A stretch of 64,000 nucleotides of DNA from Echinarachnius parma (lineage: Eukaryota; Echinodermata; Echinoidea; Clypeasteroida; Echinarachniidae), in contig JBAMJV010010559.1 of the NCBI GenBank assembly GCA_037951105.1, positions 1 to 64,000 of the forward strand, written 5' to 3'. The notes beneath the pieces were generated by a model. The model did not search any database, had not been told where the DNA came from, and saw only the letters and a program-made list of their open reading frames with translations. The position numbers and the translations under genes are program-made. Shown here one piece after another: positions 10,691-22,425 of the stretch (its first letter is position 1; the number at the start of each line of letters is the position of its first letter).

Positions 10691-11621
10691 TTAAATGGGT
10701 AGTACAGTTTTGGTAAGGCTGAGCTTTAGTAACCAAAACCTGCACAATAACATTACAAACTAATAGTTATAACTCCACCATGCTCGAAAGCTATAGAAAA
10801 TTACAAACGACTAAGTAAACAGCCAATTATCATTTTTAAGCCATTAACACACAAGAGGGCGCTCTCTAAAAAAAGCTTTGGTTTCACCCATTTTTCATAC
10901 AAAATTATGCATGCGATGTTTTGCTGAAATAATGATTAAATAGAGAGATCATCAAGAACTATTTAAAAACCTCTTTTGAAAATTTTGGAAGAAGTGTCAG
11001 CATTTTTTTTGTATTCAAACCAAATTCAACGAATACATCTGGGGCCCAGATTTATTCCGATAGGATATATTTATTGATATTTCCACCATTTCTGAACCGA
11101 TTTTGATCAAAGTTAATAAAATTTATTCTGCCATTAAAGAGATCTAGTATTGTGTTGACCAGTGCACAAAGTGATTAGTGATTAATAAAATGTGTATTGG
11201 TGTGATATGATATGTCCACAAAGTAATGTGTGAAAAATTCACGTTAATTTGATGTTTTTTGGATATGAGCAAAAATGCAAAGTGATATTCAATAACTCAT
11301 TGCACTGACTTTGTACAGGGTTTCGGCGATCCAGTGGATAGTTTAACATCTGAACGCTTCAATCGTAAATATCTTTTTAACGAAAGGGAAATTCGAAAAA
11401 AAAAAAAAAACCTGTCCCATGGTTTTATTCGTAATACGAATACAACAAGGTATGAGGGAACCGCAAGAATTCCAATAATTGAATTTTGAGGATTTGGACA
11501 ATGTTACTAAGTCCCTTTAAAATTGTATGCTCTTTCAAATTTTACACTCAGTTTGTCATTATCTCACGAAAATAAAATTGTGTGCAGCGCCCTCTATACC
11601 AAAACTGAACTACCCCTTTAA
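10691..11621. mobile_element. TTAA-flanked MITE, family A, interrupted by family B
   Basis: Inverted orientation relative to the copy at 100-644, with TTAA at 10691-10694 and 11618-11621. Removing the 11134-11521 insertion leaves about 543 bp, the same length as the intact copy, which confirms both boundaries. Confidence 0.88.
11134..11521. mobile_element. TTAA-flanked MITE, family B, nested in family A
   Basis: TTAA at 11134-11137 and 11518-11521. The flanking family-A text joins exactly at one TTAA when this element is removed (CCATTAAAATTGTATG, compared with the intact family-A copy). Family B is therefore at least partly younger than family A. Confidence 0.88.
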
Positions 11622-11975
11622 ATGATAGTACTGATGGGAAGCAGCGAATCAATATCAGTGCTATACCAGCACAATTTGTATAATTAACGTGATATTTCAG
11701 CGAGGCACAAATGAGCCACAAGATTTGCATGAGTTTGGAAGGTTCAGATAGATACTTAAATAAATATAAGCACCACTTGTAAGAACTTTAAGTATGTAAT
11801 AATAAAAAAATATGTATATCAACTGTGTATAACTTGTATTATTTGTATTAGATTAAGCAATGCTGCATTGTGCTAGATCACATCTCTCTCGGTCTTTCTC
11901 CTACTTTCTGTCTCAAAGCCTATTTCTTCATCTTTATAATAAACAAATATACCATGCACTGAGAGCCTCTAGTTG

Positions 11976-12077
11976 AAATTATGAATTCCGAGGTGACAGG
12001 AAAAGCACTATGTTCTGAGGGTCGCTAGACCCGAAGAACATAGTGCTTTTCCTGTCACCGAGGAATCCATAATTTCA
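11976..12077. repeat. Foldback hairpin, about 42-bp arms
   Basis: The arms share GACAGGAAAAGCACTATGTT and its complement around an 18-nt loop, and extend outward through CTCGG/CCGAG to AAATTATG/CATAATTT. A near-perfect stem is predicted by eye. Confidence 0.85.
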
Positions 12078-12740
12078 CTAGTGGCTAGAAATAGTGCATG
12101 ATATATTTGTTTTATATCCTTCGCATAATCATAATCATCGCAAAAATAAATGATTTCAATTAAATTAAAGAAAAATATAAAGAAAAACAAAACATTGATC
12201 ATGGAACCATCACTGCACTATGTTCTGTTTGTGACACTGACCCCCTTTGCGCAATAGTCCTGGCGCAGAGCGCGTATTGCGCTTATCTTTCCATTCATGG
12301 TTACGCGCATTAACATCTAATGCGCACCCAAATGCAAAACGCGCGCATCAAAGTGAATAATTAACCTGCTTTACATACTACACACGTGTAATTGTATGGA
12401 GAAAAAAGTAATTCGTACATTACACATACAGCTATGCAGTGCACACCGCGGCTGATTGTTAACTGACGAATTAGTGTCATGACCACAGAAGGACAACGAT
12501 GCACAATGTGCACCTTTGTCGTAATTGTTAAATTGGAATACCGCTACGTTATTCATGAAATGCATCTTTAGAATATTCTTTGGAACTTATTGATATTCAC
12601 GGGTGAAAATATGCTGTATTTCTTTTTAAATAACTCTTTGAGAAATCTCGTCGAGCATCTTTCGCAAGCTAAAACAAGACCTCTGCTCGCAGGGAAGTTT
12701 TATAACACGCATCTCTATGGGCTCAATATGATCACCCGGC

Positions 12741-12795
12741 ATCTATGACGTCATTCATGGAATAGCATTTACTATTCCATGAATGACGTCACGCA
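12741..12795. repeat. Short foldback around a TGACGTCA core
   Basis: TATGACGTCATTCATGGAAT is followed after a few bases by ATTCCATGAATGACGTCA. Arms are about 20 bp. The CRE-like TGACGTCA words are part of the stem, so they are not evidence of a promoter. Confidence 0.7.
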
Positions 12796-13413
12796 TAGCA
12801 CATTTTCTTCGTGGCCATTACTATGTTTGGTCACATGATGCTATGTAGACCAATCACTGAACATGATTTCATTCATGTAGGATATAATAATAGTTATCTC
12901 TCTCCATTCCTCCTCATCCCCTCTCTTGTACCCATCTTTCGTCCCACTATTCATTTTCCTCGCAACGTTCACATTCTTGGTCAGGTCTTAGTGCTCTTTG
13001 TAAAAAATACTTCTAGTTTGTATTTTTGTTTGTTTTACTAGTTGTTGCTAGCGAAAATTTGTATTAACCAAGTTTGTAAAACTAAGATTTTGACAAAATA
13101 TACATGATATATTATGGTTACACATGTAAACTTTGTTTTTAACAATTATATACATTTTGTAGAAAACAAAAATGAAACTATATGTAATTGCACTGATGCT
13201 ATTATAGGGAAATACAAACTTGAAGAGAATATTAATCAAAAGTAATGACTAGATTAAATGCAATGTAATGTATTAAAATTGTCAGTAATTCTTTTAATAA
13301 TTAATGCATTTTAATTAAGAAATACGCATTATGTCCTCTAATTACACGTCTAAGTAGTCGGGTGATGTAATCCTTAATTTTTCAATTGGTTATGTATGTA
13401 ATTAAGTTGTGCA

Positions 13414-14012
13414 CAGTGGCGTAGACAGGTTCTTACACCTGGGGGGGGGGGGGGGGGGGGGTGATTTGCCGTTCATGAGCAGGCACGTAGCCAGGATTTT
13501 TCACGGGGGGGGGGGGGTGCTTAATTTACAAAAACAGGACCGAGACCAATTTGTTCGCAGCCGAGACCGCCTGCAAATTTCTAGACCGAGGGAATTGGTT
13601 GAAAGTCCTCTCAGTGGGGAGGGGGGGGGGGGGTTCCGTCGCCAAATTTGTTCGCGCCCAAGACCCGTCCGCCTGCCACAAATTTTCGAGACCGAGGAAA
13701 TTGGTTGAAAGTCCTCTCAGTAGGGGGGGGGGGCCTCGTTTTTTTTTTTTCGCAGCCGAGACCATTTGTTAAGATGGTCGAGACCATTAAAAAGTGGACT
13801 CAAGACCATCAAAAAGTGGACCTTTCTGAATTGGGGGGGGGGGGGGGGGCGTACGCACTCAACAACCCCCACCCTCCCCCCCCCCCCCCCCCCCCATGGC
13901 TACGGGCCTGACGAGGATCTCGTATACAGATACACACACACACAATAACAAAAATCCTTCCCTAACCACCCATCCTCCCTCCCCCCCTGCTCCCCCACTG
14001 TCTACGTCCCTG
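13414..14012. mobile_element. hAT-like element with 8-bp target duplication
   Basis: Starts CAGTGGCGTAGACAGG and ends TCTACGTCCCTG. GTTGTGCA flanks it at 13406-13413 and 14013-14020. The interior has several G/C runs over 10 nt and GAGACCGAG-type text; a second CACGTAGCCAGGATTTTTC start near 13484 suggests another element nested in it. The corresponding site at about 16940 in the second segmental copy is empty. Confidence 0.88.
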
Positions 14013-14085
14013 GTTGTGCATTATGTGTATTTTTGTACATGTTTTTATTTTTGGATTTGTGTAATGTTATCGGATTTTAGCCATT

Positions 14086-14406
14086 TACCCAGCTAGCCAC
14101 CTGACGTTGGGCCGATGTCGGAATTTGGTTGCCGGATGTCGGCATATCGCCGTTGGCTCGAGGTTAAAATGTCCGCCAGCCCAACATCGTCACGACGTCA
14201 TTTTTGTGATATATTGGCATAAGGTCATCATCTCATGACATGATGTTGGGCCATTGTCGGAAAATGACCTTATGCCAATATATCACAAAAATGACCTCGT
14301 GACGATGTTGGGATGGCGGACATTTTAACCTCGAGCCAACGGCGATATGCCGACATCCGGCAACCAAATTCCGACATCGGCCCAACGTCAGGTGGCTAAC
14401 TGGGTA
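14086..14406. mobile_element. Nearly perfect palindromic foldback element (321 bp)
   Basis: Ends TACCCAGCTAGCCACC and GGTGGCTAACTGGGTA. Arms of about 135 bp (14095-14229 and 14263-14399) match almost base for base around a loop of about 33 nt. The word GTTGGGCCGATGTCGG recurs. The paralogous site near 17025 lacks it, so it is a mobile insertion. No protein is encoded. Confidence 0.88.
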
Positions 14407-14699
14407 GCTGTCATGTGTCTACTTGTTATACTCATCAAAATAAAAACAGGACGTTTTTAAAGTCAAAATATATTATATTTATTTACGATGAAATAATACG
14501 ATATTGTATATCAATTTGATTTTTAAAAATGAACTTCGTCAATATTTGTATTAAATCTAGTTGAAATCAGTCATGCACGACTTGTCACGGTCCACAGCAA
14601 GGTCTGTTTTCAAAATAGCACCAATAGCAACAATGGTACATTTACTCTCGCCATACACGCCGGTAGCCAGGATTTATCATGGGGAGGTGCGTATTTACC

Positions 14700-15440
14700 A
14701 AAACGGGACCGAGACCACTTGCCAAAAGTTGTCAAGGCCGAGGACCACAGGCTGAAAGTCGTGTAAGCCCGTTAAGATGGTCGAGACCAATACAAAGTGG
14801 ACTCGAGACAGGTAAAAGGTAGTACTCGAGACCGGTAAAAAGTGGACCCGAGACCGGCTAAAATTGGACCTTTCTGAATCGTACGCACCCAACGCACCCC
14901 CGCCCCCCCCCCCCTCCTCCGAAGGATTTGTCCGTGAGTCCATGGATGCAGGTAAGAGAAAGGATGACAAGGGTTTATGTATGAATGCTGATATCTACGC
15001 AGAAATCAAGTAAAATCCAACGCACACAGCACCGAATCGACCGATCCAGTGTGGCCAGCGAAAAAAATAGTATTATGCAACGGACCAGCGAAAATTATGC
15101 TAAATTAGCACAAATATGCAAAACACTTTTTCGGAGCCGAGAGTCATTTTTTAGACCAAGTCCAGGAAATGTTGAGGCCAAGACCAGGACCCATTGGTTG
15201 AGAAAAATCCTGTAAGCGGGGGGGGGGGGGGGGGGGGGGTAGTCGTAGAAAATTTTCGAAGCCGAGACCTGTCCCGTCCCAAATTTTCGAGACCTAGACC
15301 AGGACCCATTGGTTGGGAATCCTGTAAGCGGGGGGGGTAGTCGTAGACATTTTTCGAAGCGTATACTAAGAATTTTCGACGTTTTGAGACATAGACCAGG
15401 TCCAGTCACAAATTCCGAGGCCGAGACCAGGGTCTTCGAA
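14700..15440. repeat. GAGACCGAG-type repeats with G homopolymers
   Basis: Several blocks of CCGAGACC words separated by C or G runs; the GACCAGGACCCATTGGTTG block occurs twice (about 15180 and 15297). Between the blocks lies the Ig-paralogue fragment at 14939-15056. Confidence 0.7.
14939..15056 (+). pseudogene. 3' fragment of an Ig-like receptor paralogue
   Basis: Matches the last 70 or so coding bases and the start of the 3' UTR of the receptor at 8805-10577. It encodes a tail ending NADIYAEIK plus stop, followed by the shared UTR text CACACAGCACCGAATCGACC. The receptor's GYV is GLC here, because an extra T and a nearby change shift two codons before the frame is restored, so the first tyrosine of the tail module is lost. 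Upstream of it there is only repeat. It is a duplicated remnant, or less likely the last exon of a gene not otherwise visible. Confidence 0.8.
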
Positions 15441-15655
15441 CCAGAATTAAAAGAGTCAAATTATGCCAGAATTCGTAAAATTATGCCAGGCATAATGCCA
15501 GATGCCAAAAGGGTCTAAATTATGCCAGAAAGCATAATTATGCCAGAACTGGCCACCTTGACCCGATCCGACTGGTTTCAGTCAGACCAGAGCGCGTTGA
15601 TAGAGATGAGTCAGACTAGACCCGGGCCTGATCGGGCCTGATCATTATGCTTAAT

Positions 15656-15834
15656 CAGTTAAACTCCTTTATTGACCGATATATAGTTTGGTGGAGGGGC
15701 GCATTCGTTTTTCATGCGTAGAATACAAATTACAGGGCTGTTCGATCTGAATTTGTGTGTGTGTGTTGCATTCATCCTCATCCGTCTACTGGAAACTGTT
15801 CAGACGATTTGTAAAAGGCGGACAGTCCCTTTAA
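15656..15834. mobile_element. Family C terminal fragment (inverted)
   Basis: Complement of the text at 34337-34510 and 55621-55795: TATATAGTTTGGTGGAGG, AACTGTTCAGACG and GGACAGTCCCTTTAA. It ends at TTAA (15831-15834). Only one terminus is present. Confidence 0.75.
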
Positions 15835-15837
15835 CAA

Positions 15838-17275
15838 GCTGTTGCTAGCGTCAATATGTACATGTATTAACCAAGTTTGTAAAACAAATATTTGACAAAC
15901 TATACATTATACATGTATATAATATGATGACGTCATAATGAAGGTAAATTGAGCATTCCCATTGGTTGATTACCGATGCTTAATCCGGTATAATCAATGG
16001 TAAAGTTATAATACATATGTATTATAACTTTTCAGTATGTACAAACTGACCATAGAGAGCCAAACGAGCTGCGCCAGGGGGGTTGCCTTGGAGTGCGTAA
16101 TGTGCTCAAGATTGTGCGCTTGTTCTTGAATGGGAAAAATGCGCAGGAGCGCGCAATTATTTATAATAAGCGCTGGCACTAAACACAGTACGCAGGGCCG
16201 ACAATGGCTGGAGAGAACACTCACAATTTGACCATATCAGTTCCTCAAATAATCATATTATATAACAAATAGTACATGCTTCTTGTCGTTAAATATTCCA
16301 ACAATAGACACCTCTACATTTTTAATTTCTCTCGTGCGATTATATTGCACTCGGCCTGCGGCCTCGATGCAATATAATCGCTCTCGAGAAATTAAAATGT
16401 ATCGTTGTCTATTCTGGTATATTCAACTCCAAACCATGCACTATTGTATAATATTGTGTGTACACATGTAAACTTTGTTTTGAACAATGATATACATGTT
16501 GTTGAAAAATATATATATGTTTTAATTTCAATTGCAATTTTATTCTTGCTTCCAACCAAACATTACAAATGAATTATAACAATTTACACAAAATAGAGAT
16601 ATACATATTGGAAACAAGAAGGGGTCCACTAAAAAGCAATGCTTGTACAATTGTGGACCCCTCAAATAATAGTTAGGAATATTATTGTACATTTAAATTA
16701 ACACATTCTAGACTACAATGTAATATATATATATGCATATATGTAATTGCACGAACAAGATAAATATAAATCAAAAGTAATGACTAGATTCAATGAAATG
16801 TATTTTTGTAATGTTCTGTTTTGTTTTTGTTTTGTTTAATTAATGCATTTTAAGAAATACGCGTTTGGACCTCTAATTACACTTTTAAGTACTCATGTTC
16901 CTTAATTTTTCAATTGGTTATGTATGTACTAATTTAGATGTCCATTTTATGCATTTTTGTACATGCTTTTTAACATGTTTATTTTTTGGATTTGTTTAAT
17001 GTGATCGGATTTTAATCATTTTGCTGTCATGTGTCTACTTTGCATACTCAGCAGAACAAAAACAGGAAATTTTTAAAAGACAAAATATCTTATATTCATT
17101 TACGATGATATATATTACGATATTGTATATCAATTTAATGAAAAGATGACCATCGTCAATATTGGTATAATATATAGTTGAAATCAGTCATGCATGTTTT
17201 GTCACGGTCAATAACCACAGCAAGGTCTGCATGGTTTCAAAAATTAGCACCAATAGCAACAATGGAACATTTACT
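15838..17275. repeat. Segmental duplication, unit 2
   Basis: Direct paralogue of 13035-14645, lacking that copy's two insertions but carrying its own (about 15905-16450, which includes the 7.2-kb-type repeat and the foldback at 16321-16399). It provides empty sites for the insertions at 13414 and 14086. No coding exon is visible. Confidence 0.82.
16321..16399. repeat. Foldback hairpin
   Basis: Arms TAATTTCTCTCGTGCGATTA and its near complement surround GGCCTGCGGCC; the stem also includes TATTGCA/TGCAATA. About 33-bp arms. Confidence 0.8.
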
Positions 17276-17279
17276 ATAC

Positions 17280-18150
17280 CATACAAGCGTTGATGAGCAT
17301 ATATAAAATGAAATATTCATGACATGGTATCACTTTCCATTTGAAATGTGATCTATCTTATTTGTATCCAAATACAACGTATGAGTTTAGACAAATTATA
17401 TCGTATTGGGTTTTAATTTCACCCAAATGTAACAAAAAGGGGAATTCCATTGCAAACATGTTTATCTGTCAAAACCACAGGTTTGTGTCCCTTTTTCAGG
17501 ATGAACCTTGGAATGAGTCCTTCTCAAGATCTCTACCGTAATCCAAAGATCTTCACAAACCGATGTCACCCTTGCTTAACCAGTTGGGCGGTCTATATCA
17601 TGTCATATATCATGGTAACTCACCGGGGACACCCGTCCGTTAAAAAGACAAGCGTTATGCCTTAAAGACGGCGCAGTATATCGATGTTCTCATAACCAGG
17701 CCTTAATTTATTCGAAAATTAGTATTTTCAGATTTGGTTCGTAACAAAAGTCTTAACAATGGTAAAAGTTACTTACCCCAGATTACTCTTCAAAGTGACA
17801 TGTTTATTATCATTTCGTTCAAATGGTGTGATCCTCTATCGTTTTGCTATTTATGAAAACAGACCTTGCTATTGTTTCTTGACCATGTCAGGTCGCGCAT
17901 GAACGATTACACCTTTAACGTATACCCTGCGTGTAGATGACAATGTCCTTTAATTTGATATACGATAATGTACATTTAATTGCATATAAATATTACATTT
18001 CGAAACTTAAATTTAAACAAGTGTCATGTTTCTTGTTTTGCTCAGTATACTTTTACTCTCATGAGCTGTAACATAATACTATTACTAAGAAGTTATTTAT
18101 AATATTCATCATCGGGGTGTGATTGTTGATTTTATCATAATAGTATCAAG
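17280..18150. other. A/T-rich intergenic stretch with nothing recognised
   Basis: No RNA gene, repeat terminus or exon with splice context was seen on either strand. Short open frames are not coding by composition. Confidence 0.4.
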
Positions 18151-18696
18151 TTAAAGGGGTAGTTTAGTTTTGGTAGAGAGGGCGCTGCACATCACAATTT
18201 TTTGTGTGGTAATGAAAACTGAGTGTCGAATTTGAGAGAACATGCAATTTTAATGGCAGAATAAACTTTATTTGGTCAAAATCGACCCAGAAACGGCTGA
18301 AATATCAATAAATATATCTGATATTATAATTATTTGGGGGCCCAAATAATTAGACGATTTTTCAAAAAATTAAAAAAAATGCTTGCACTTTTTCAAAAAT
18401 TGTCAAAAGTGTTTTTTAAATAGTTGTTGATGATCTCTCTATTTAATCATTAATCCAATAAAACATCACATGCATAATTTTGTATGAAAAATGGTTGAAA
18501 CCAGTGCCTTTCTAGAGAAAGCGCCCCTCTTGTGTTTTTCATGGCTCTTTTTGAATGATAACGGGCTTTTTACTTAGTCGTTTGTAATTTTGTATACCTT
18601 TCGAGCAATGGTGGAGTTATAACTATTAGTTTATAATGTTACTGTCTAGTTTGGTTACTAAAGTTCAGCCTTACCAAAACTGTACTACCCCTTTAA
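18151..18696. mobile_element. TTAA-flanked MITE, family A (copy 3)
   Basis: TTAA at 18151-18154 and 18693-18696. Same orientation as the copy at 100-644 and closely similar to it, so it is a useful pair for dating. Confidence 0.88.
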
Positions 18697-18943
18697 TAAA
18701 ACACGTAATGTTATGTCAAATTGTTCGAATTCAAAATGCAGTAGAAAATGTGCTGCACGTCGAAACGAGAGCAGTTAAATGTATGCTGTTTTCCGCTACC
18801 ACAAACAAATTACTCACATTTAGATGTTAAGACAAACTTGCGCTTACAAGACAATGAAAATCCGGACACATTGTTGTATGCACTATGAGACACTAAATAT
18901 GATGAATAGTCCCTGACAATTTGAGCACAATCGGTCAAGAAAT

Positions 18944-19244
18944 AAGGAAAACTATGGCTCTTTGAAAAGAGCCGTTTATTTATATGAGTGACTAAAATTG
19001 GCAACGCACTCTTGCAAGTTGTGGACTACTCCCCATAACGTTTTGTACACAAAATTTCAATTTTGTTCAATTTTCTCAAAATATATGGACTGGAAAAGTG
19101 TGACTGTGAAGAAAACTGTACAAATGGGAAAATTTGTGTACAAAACATATGGGGAGTGTACAGTAGTCCACAAGCTTATCAGAGTGCGTTGTCAATTTGA
19201 GTTCCCCATAGGAATAAATGGACATCTTCAAAGAGCCAGTTTTC
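18944..19244. repeat. Inverted-repeat MITE-like element
   Basis: Inner arms around 19020-19056 and 19132-19172 share TGGACTACTCCCCATA-type and GTTTTGTACACAAA text. The inverted match continues outward to GGCTCTTTGA at 18956 and TCAAAGAGCC at 19229. About 300 bp. Confidence 0.75.
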
Positions 19245-19341
19245 TTGTGTATGGCCCGATTATGCTCTAACTTTCAGAGAGTATTCCTCCTAATCTCTTC
19301 AAGTCTATGAAAGCAACAGTTTGATTGGGTTGCATTGCCCT

Positions 19342-19452
19342 TTAAAGAGACTTAGTAACATTGTCCAAATCCTCAAAATCCAGTTGAAATTATAGCGGTT
19401 CCCTCATTATCTTATTGTATTCGTATTAACAATACAATCATGGGACAGGTTA
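19342..19452. mobile_element. Truncated family B MITE
   Basis: Begins TTAAAGAGACTTAGTAACAT and ends abruptly after CATGGGACAGG. It lacks the right half. Confidence 0.75.
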
Positions 19453-21380
19453 AAGTCAATTAAATAGATACATACATTATACAAGCGAGTTATTTTGTCA
19501 GGTTATGAAAACGAGCATAATTATAAGAAAGTATACACGATATACTGTATGTCGTAACTATAGTATGATAAGAAATTCAAAACTAAGTTAATATGGAGAG
19601 TATTTGATAAGGATAAAGATAATTCTAGTAAAAATTGGTAAACAAAAGGGGAGATAATGTTAGTAAAGTTGATATTCTGCGTACTAATGGTGTAGTTGAA
19701 GAATTAAGGGAACTTTTAATGTAGGTTTTCCCTTCTATGTTAACACTTTTGTCATTCAATTGTACAAATTTATACTCTATTTTCGTCCGGAGAAGCTGAG
19801 AATGTGCCAATGCTAACTTCAATTTCGACTATTGTCGACCAATTTCACAAAAAGTCCATTCAATTTAGTAATTTCTTACACATTATCGTCCAGTACAATT
19901 CAAATTGGTCAGTCACATATGTGTCAGTCAAATAAAGATCATCCCGATCTTATGTAACCTAAAGAAGGAACACTCGTATCCTAGCTTAATTAATTTTGGG
20001 AGTGCTTCTTACTTATGAGAATAATTATCGGCTTTATAATCACTTAACTCAGAGGACATATCGGACCACATACATACACATTGTATCAGGCCTTTGTCAG
20101 AATGTATGCTGCATATTATGTAAACGCAATTATTAGATCATCCTAATCTTCACCAATCAAACGTTTGAACCAGGAATATGTCTTGGATATTAAACGTTTT
20201 ATACATGGTCTATATACAGCAGTGGGTTATAACAAGTAATCGAGGAGCCAGAAATAACAGCATGTTTCCATGGAATCGTGGGGGACAAATTGGTTTGATT
20301 TGATTGTTCAACATAATGGAAATTCGAATCCCACACGGTTACAAAATATAGCCATACAGGATACAGCAAAGTAACATAAATATTAAACATGTTCTAAATT
20401 ACGTACCACCCTTTAGAAGGCAGCGTTAACAATTTAAACATTTTCAACTGTTACCAATATGTTCTAAATAATCAAGTATGAATTTGTTATGAGGTTCTGC
20501 ATTTTTGCAGCATACAAATACATCACAAAATGTGAAATCATCATCAATAGAATGAATAAGGCAGATAATAATTGTATGATTAAACTACTTACATAAGTAT
20601 TGAGCCAACCACGACATTAGTTTGCAACTAAAAAATGGAGCCGACCTAGTAGCCTAAATTTGGTTTACCTGAAGGGTATTCCTACCTATAGAACTGGAAC
20701 TTAGTTTATGCTGTATCTGCACTGGCATGATTTGAGTAATTATGTGCTTTGAGTAGGAATGTGCGCATGCAGCCAAATGTGCGACATATGCAGAACTGTT
20801 ACAAGTGTGTGGAATGACATCTAACACATTAATAAAGTGCTATTCTAGACTTATTAAATACCCGTCTCTTCATGGGATTTACTCTAATATCGGATTTTTT
20901 ACGCTATCCTATTACAAAAACCCGCGATCCGACCGTCAAGCTAGCGGAGTATAATGAACGATTTTTCGGTGCTATTCCTGCTATTGAAGTAGGTCAAAAT
21001 TAACATCAATAACCTAGTCTTCATATGTTCAGCTAAATATTGATACAAGTTGTGTTAATTGTCAAAATCAAATGGGATTCATAATAATGATCTCTATTAA
21101 GTATGTTCTTGACAAAGGGTCAAACGAAAAACGAGAACGTGATGGTGAGGACGGCTGCGAACCAGATGCGATACATTTTATGGGCGGGTATTGGATTTCT
21201 TCCAATATTTCTGTATTTAACGATGCTTAGGTTCTGATTTTACCACACAAGCCCTATTTAAATACTTATTCAACAATATTGATCAATATAGATGTTTTCG
21301 GCTATTTTCCCAAAACTGGTATTGGGCTTTAAATAGAGCCACGTAAAACATAATTCACGGCGCTGTATAAACACCCCGTT
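19453..21380. other. Intergenic stretch, mostly unrecognised
   Basis: A/T-rich, with no exon candidate. About 19790-19915 is related to 61870-62010 (shared CAATTTCAC, CACATTATCGTC and CAATTCAAATT words), an unclassified interspersed repeat. Confidence 0.4.
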
Positions 21381-21388
21381 ATACGAAG

Positions 21389-21560
21389 GTGTCAGTCAAA
21401 ATTGTTCAAAGCCGAGACCGGGATCCGTCAACAATTTTCGAGACCGAGACCGAGACCACTTGTAAAGTTGTGTCCTTGGGGCCGAGACTATTGGTTATGA
21501 TGGTCGAGACAGCTAAAAAGTGGACTCGAGACCCGTTAAAAGTGGTAATCCCCCCCCCCC
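21389..21560. repeat. GAGACCGAG-type repeat fragment ending in a C run
   Basis: CGAGACCGAGACCGAGACC words followed by a C run of about 18. Confidence 0.7.
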
Positions 21561-21612
21561 CCCCCCCCCAACCCCCCGGGTACTCCTATAGAGTGGTGAA
21601 GTGTGATGTCAT

Positions 21613-21982
21613 AAATGATGTCATAAACATTTCTTTTAGAATTTTCAAATTTGGACTTCATTTTCAGAAAGAGCATAACAAATAATGTCCAAATACCGAA
21701 AATCAAAGGAATAGGTTACGTATTGGCCGAGATATGCCCATCCGAATGATTTTTTTGGTCAATGGGCAAGCAGTGTTATAGTGCACTGGTTCGTAAATTT
21801 AGGAACCAGTGCATTATAACACTGATTGCCCATTGAAGTAAAATTCATTCGGATGGGCATATCTCAGCCAATACGTAACCTATTCCTTTGATTCTCAGTA
21901 TTTGGACATTATTTGTTATGCTCTTTCTGAAAATGAAGTCCAAATTTGAAAATTCTAAAAAAGTGTTTTTATGACGTCATGG
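21613..21982. repeat. Large foldback element, about 170-bp arms
   Basis: The left arm to about 21797 and the right arm from about 21801 are near-complementary over their length. Shared words include CCATCCGAATGA/TCATTCGGATGG, GTTACGTATTGGC and AAATTTGGACTTCATTTTC. The outer edges carry TGATGTCATAAA and TTTATGACGTCA. No coding sequence. Confidence 0.85.
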
Positions 21983-22297
21983 CTTCTGTACTCTATGGCA
22001 GTACGTGGCTTGTACGGCACGGTTTTAGGGGGGATATGCGACTGCAACATAATGACAAAATAAATGAATCCCGCCATCAAGGCAGGACGCGTGCATCGTA
22101 AACAAAAAAATATGCAGTGGAAATTATTGAAGACAAAATATTGGAATTGCAAATTATAGTAGCAGCGTTACGTTTTCTAGAGCAGAACAGGCTAGCAGCT
22201 AGCGATAAGAAAGAGAAAAAAGGGCAAGGTAAAACTCTTCAAAGACAATACATAGGAAATGCAAATCTGCTGCAACTGTACGTATACATCATGTATA

Positions 22298-22425
22298 TAC
22301 TTGGGCTTGGTACGAACAGTCACGTCATGTTCACGTTCACGTCACGTTCACGGTTCTGTACCTTTTGTGAAACAGGTCACCAAAATCTACGAAGTGTAGG
22401 GTAAAGTGACCCAACAATTTGTCGT
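22298..22425. repeat. Inverted partner of 23515-23690
   Basis: Contains GGTACGAACAGTCACGT, the GTTCACGTTCACGTCACG block, CCTTTTGTGAAACAGG and ATCTACGAAGTGT. All recur inverted at 23515-23690, where the CTTCGTAGATTTGGGTG block is duplicated. The two may be ends of a roughly 1.4-kb element, but no target duplication was identified. Confidence 0.65.

Larger units (their letters stand above)
13035..14645. repeat. Segmental duplication, unit 1 (with two insertions)
   Basis: Direct repeat of 15838-17275. Shared text includes ATTAACCAAGTTTGTAAAAC, TCAAAAGTAATGACTAGATT, TTTTTCAATTGGTTATGTAT, CGATATTGTATATCAATTT and TAGCACCAATAGCAACAATGG in the same order. This unit is interrupted by the hAT-like element at 13414-14012 and the palindromic element at 14086-14406, both absent from unit 2. 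No coding exon was recognised. Confidence 0.85.
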
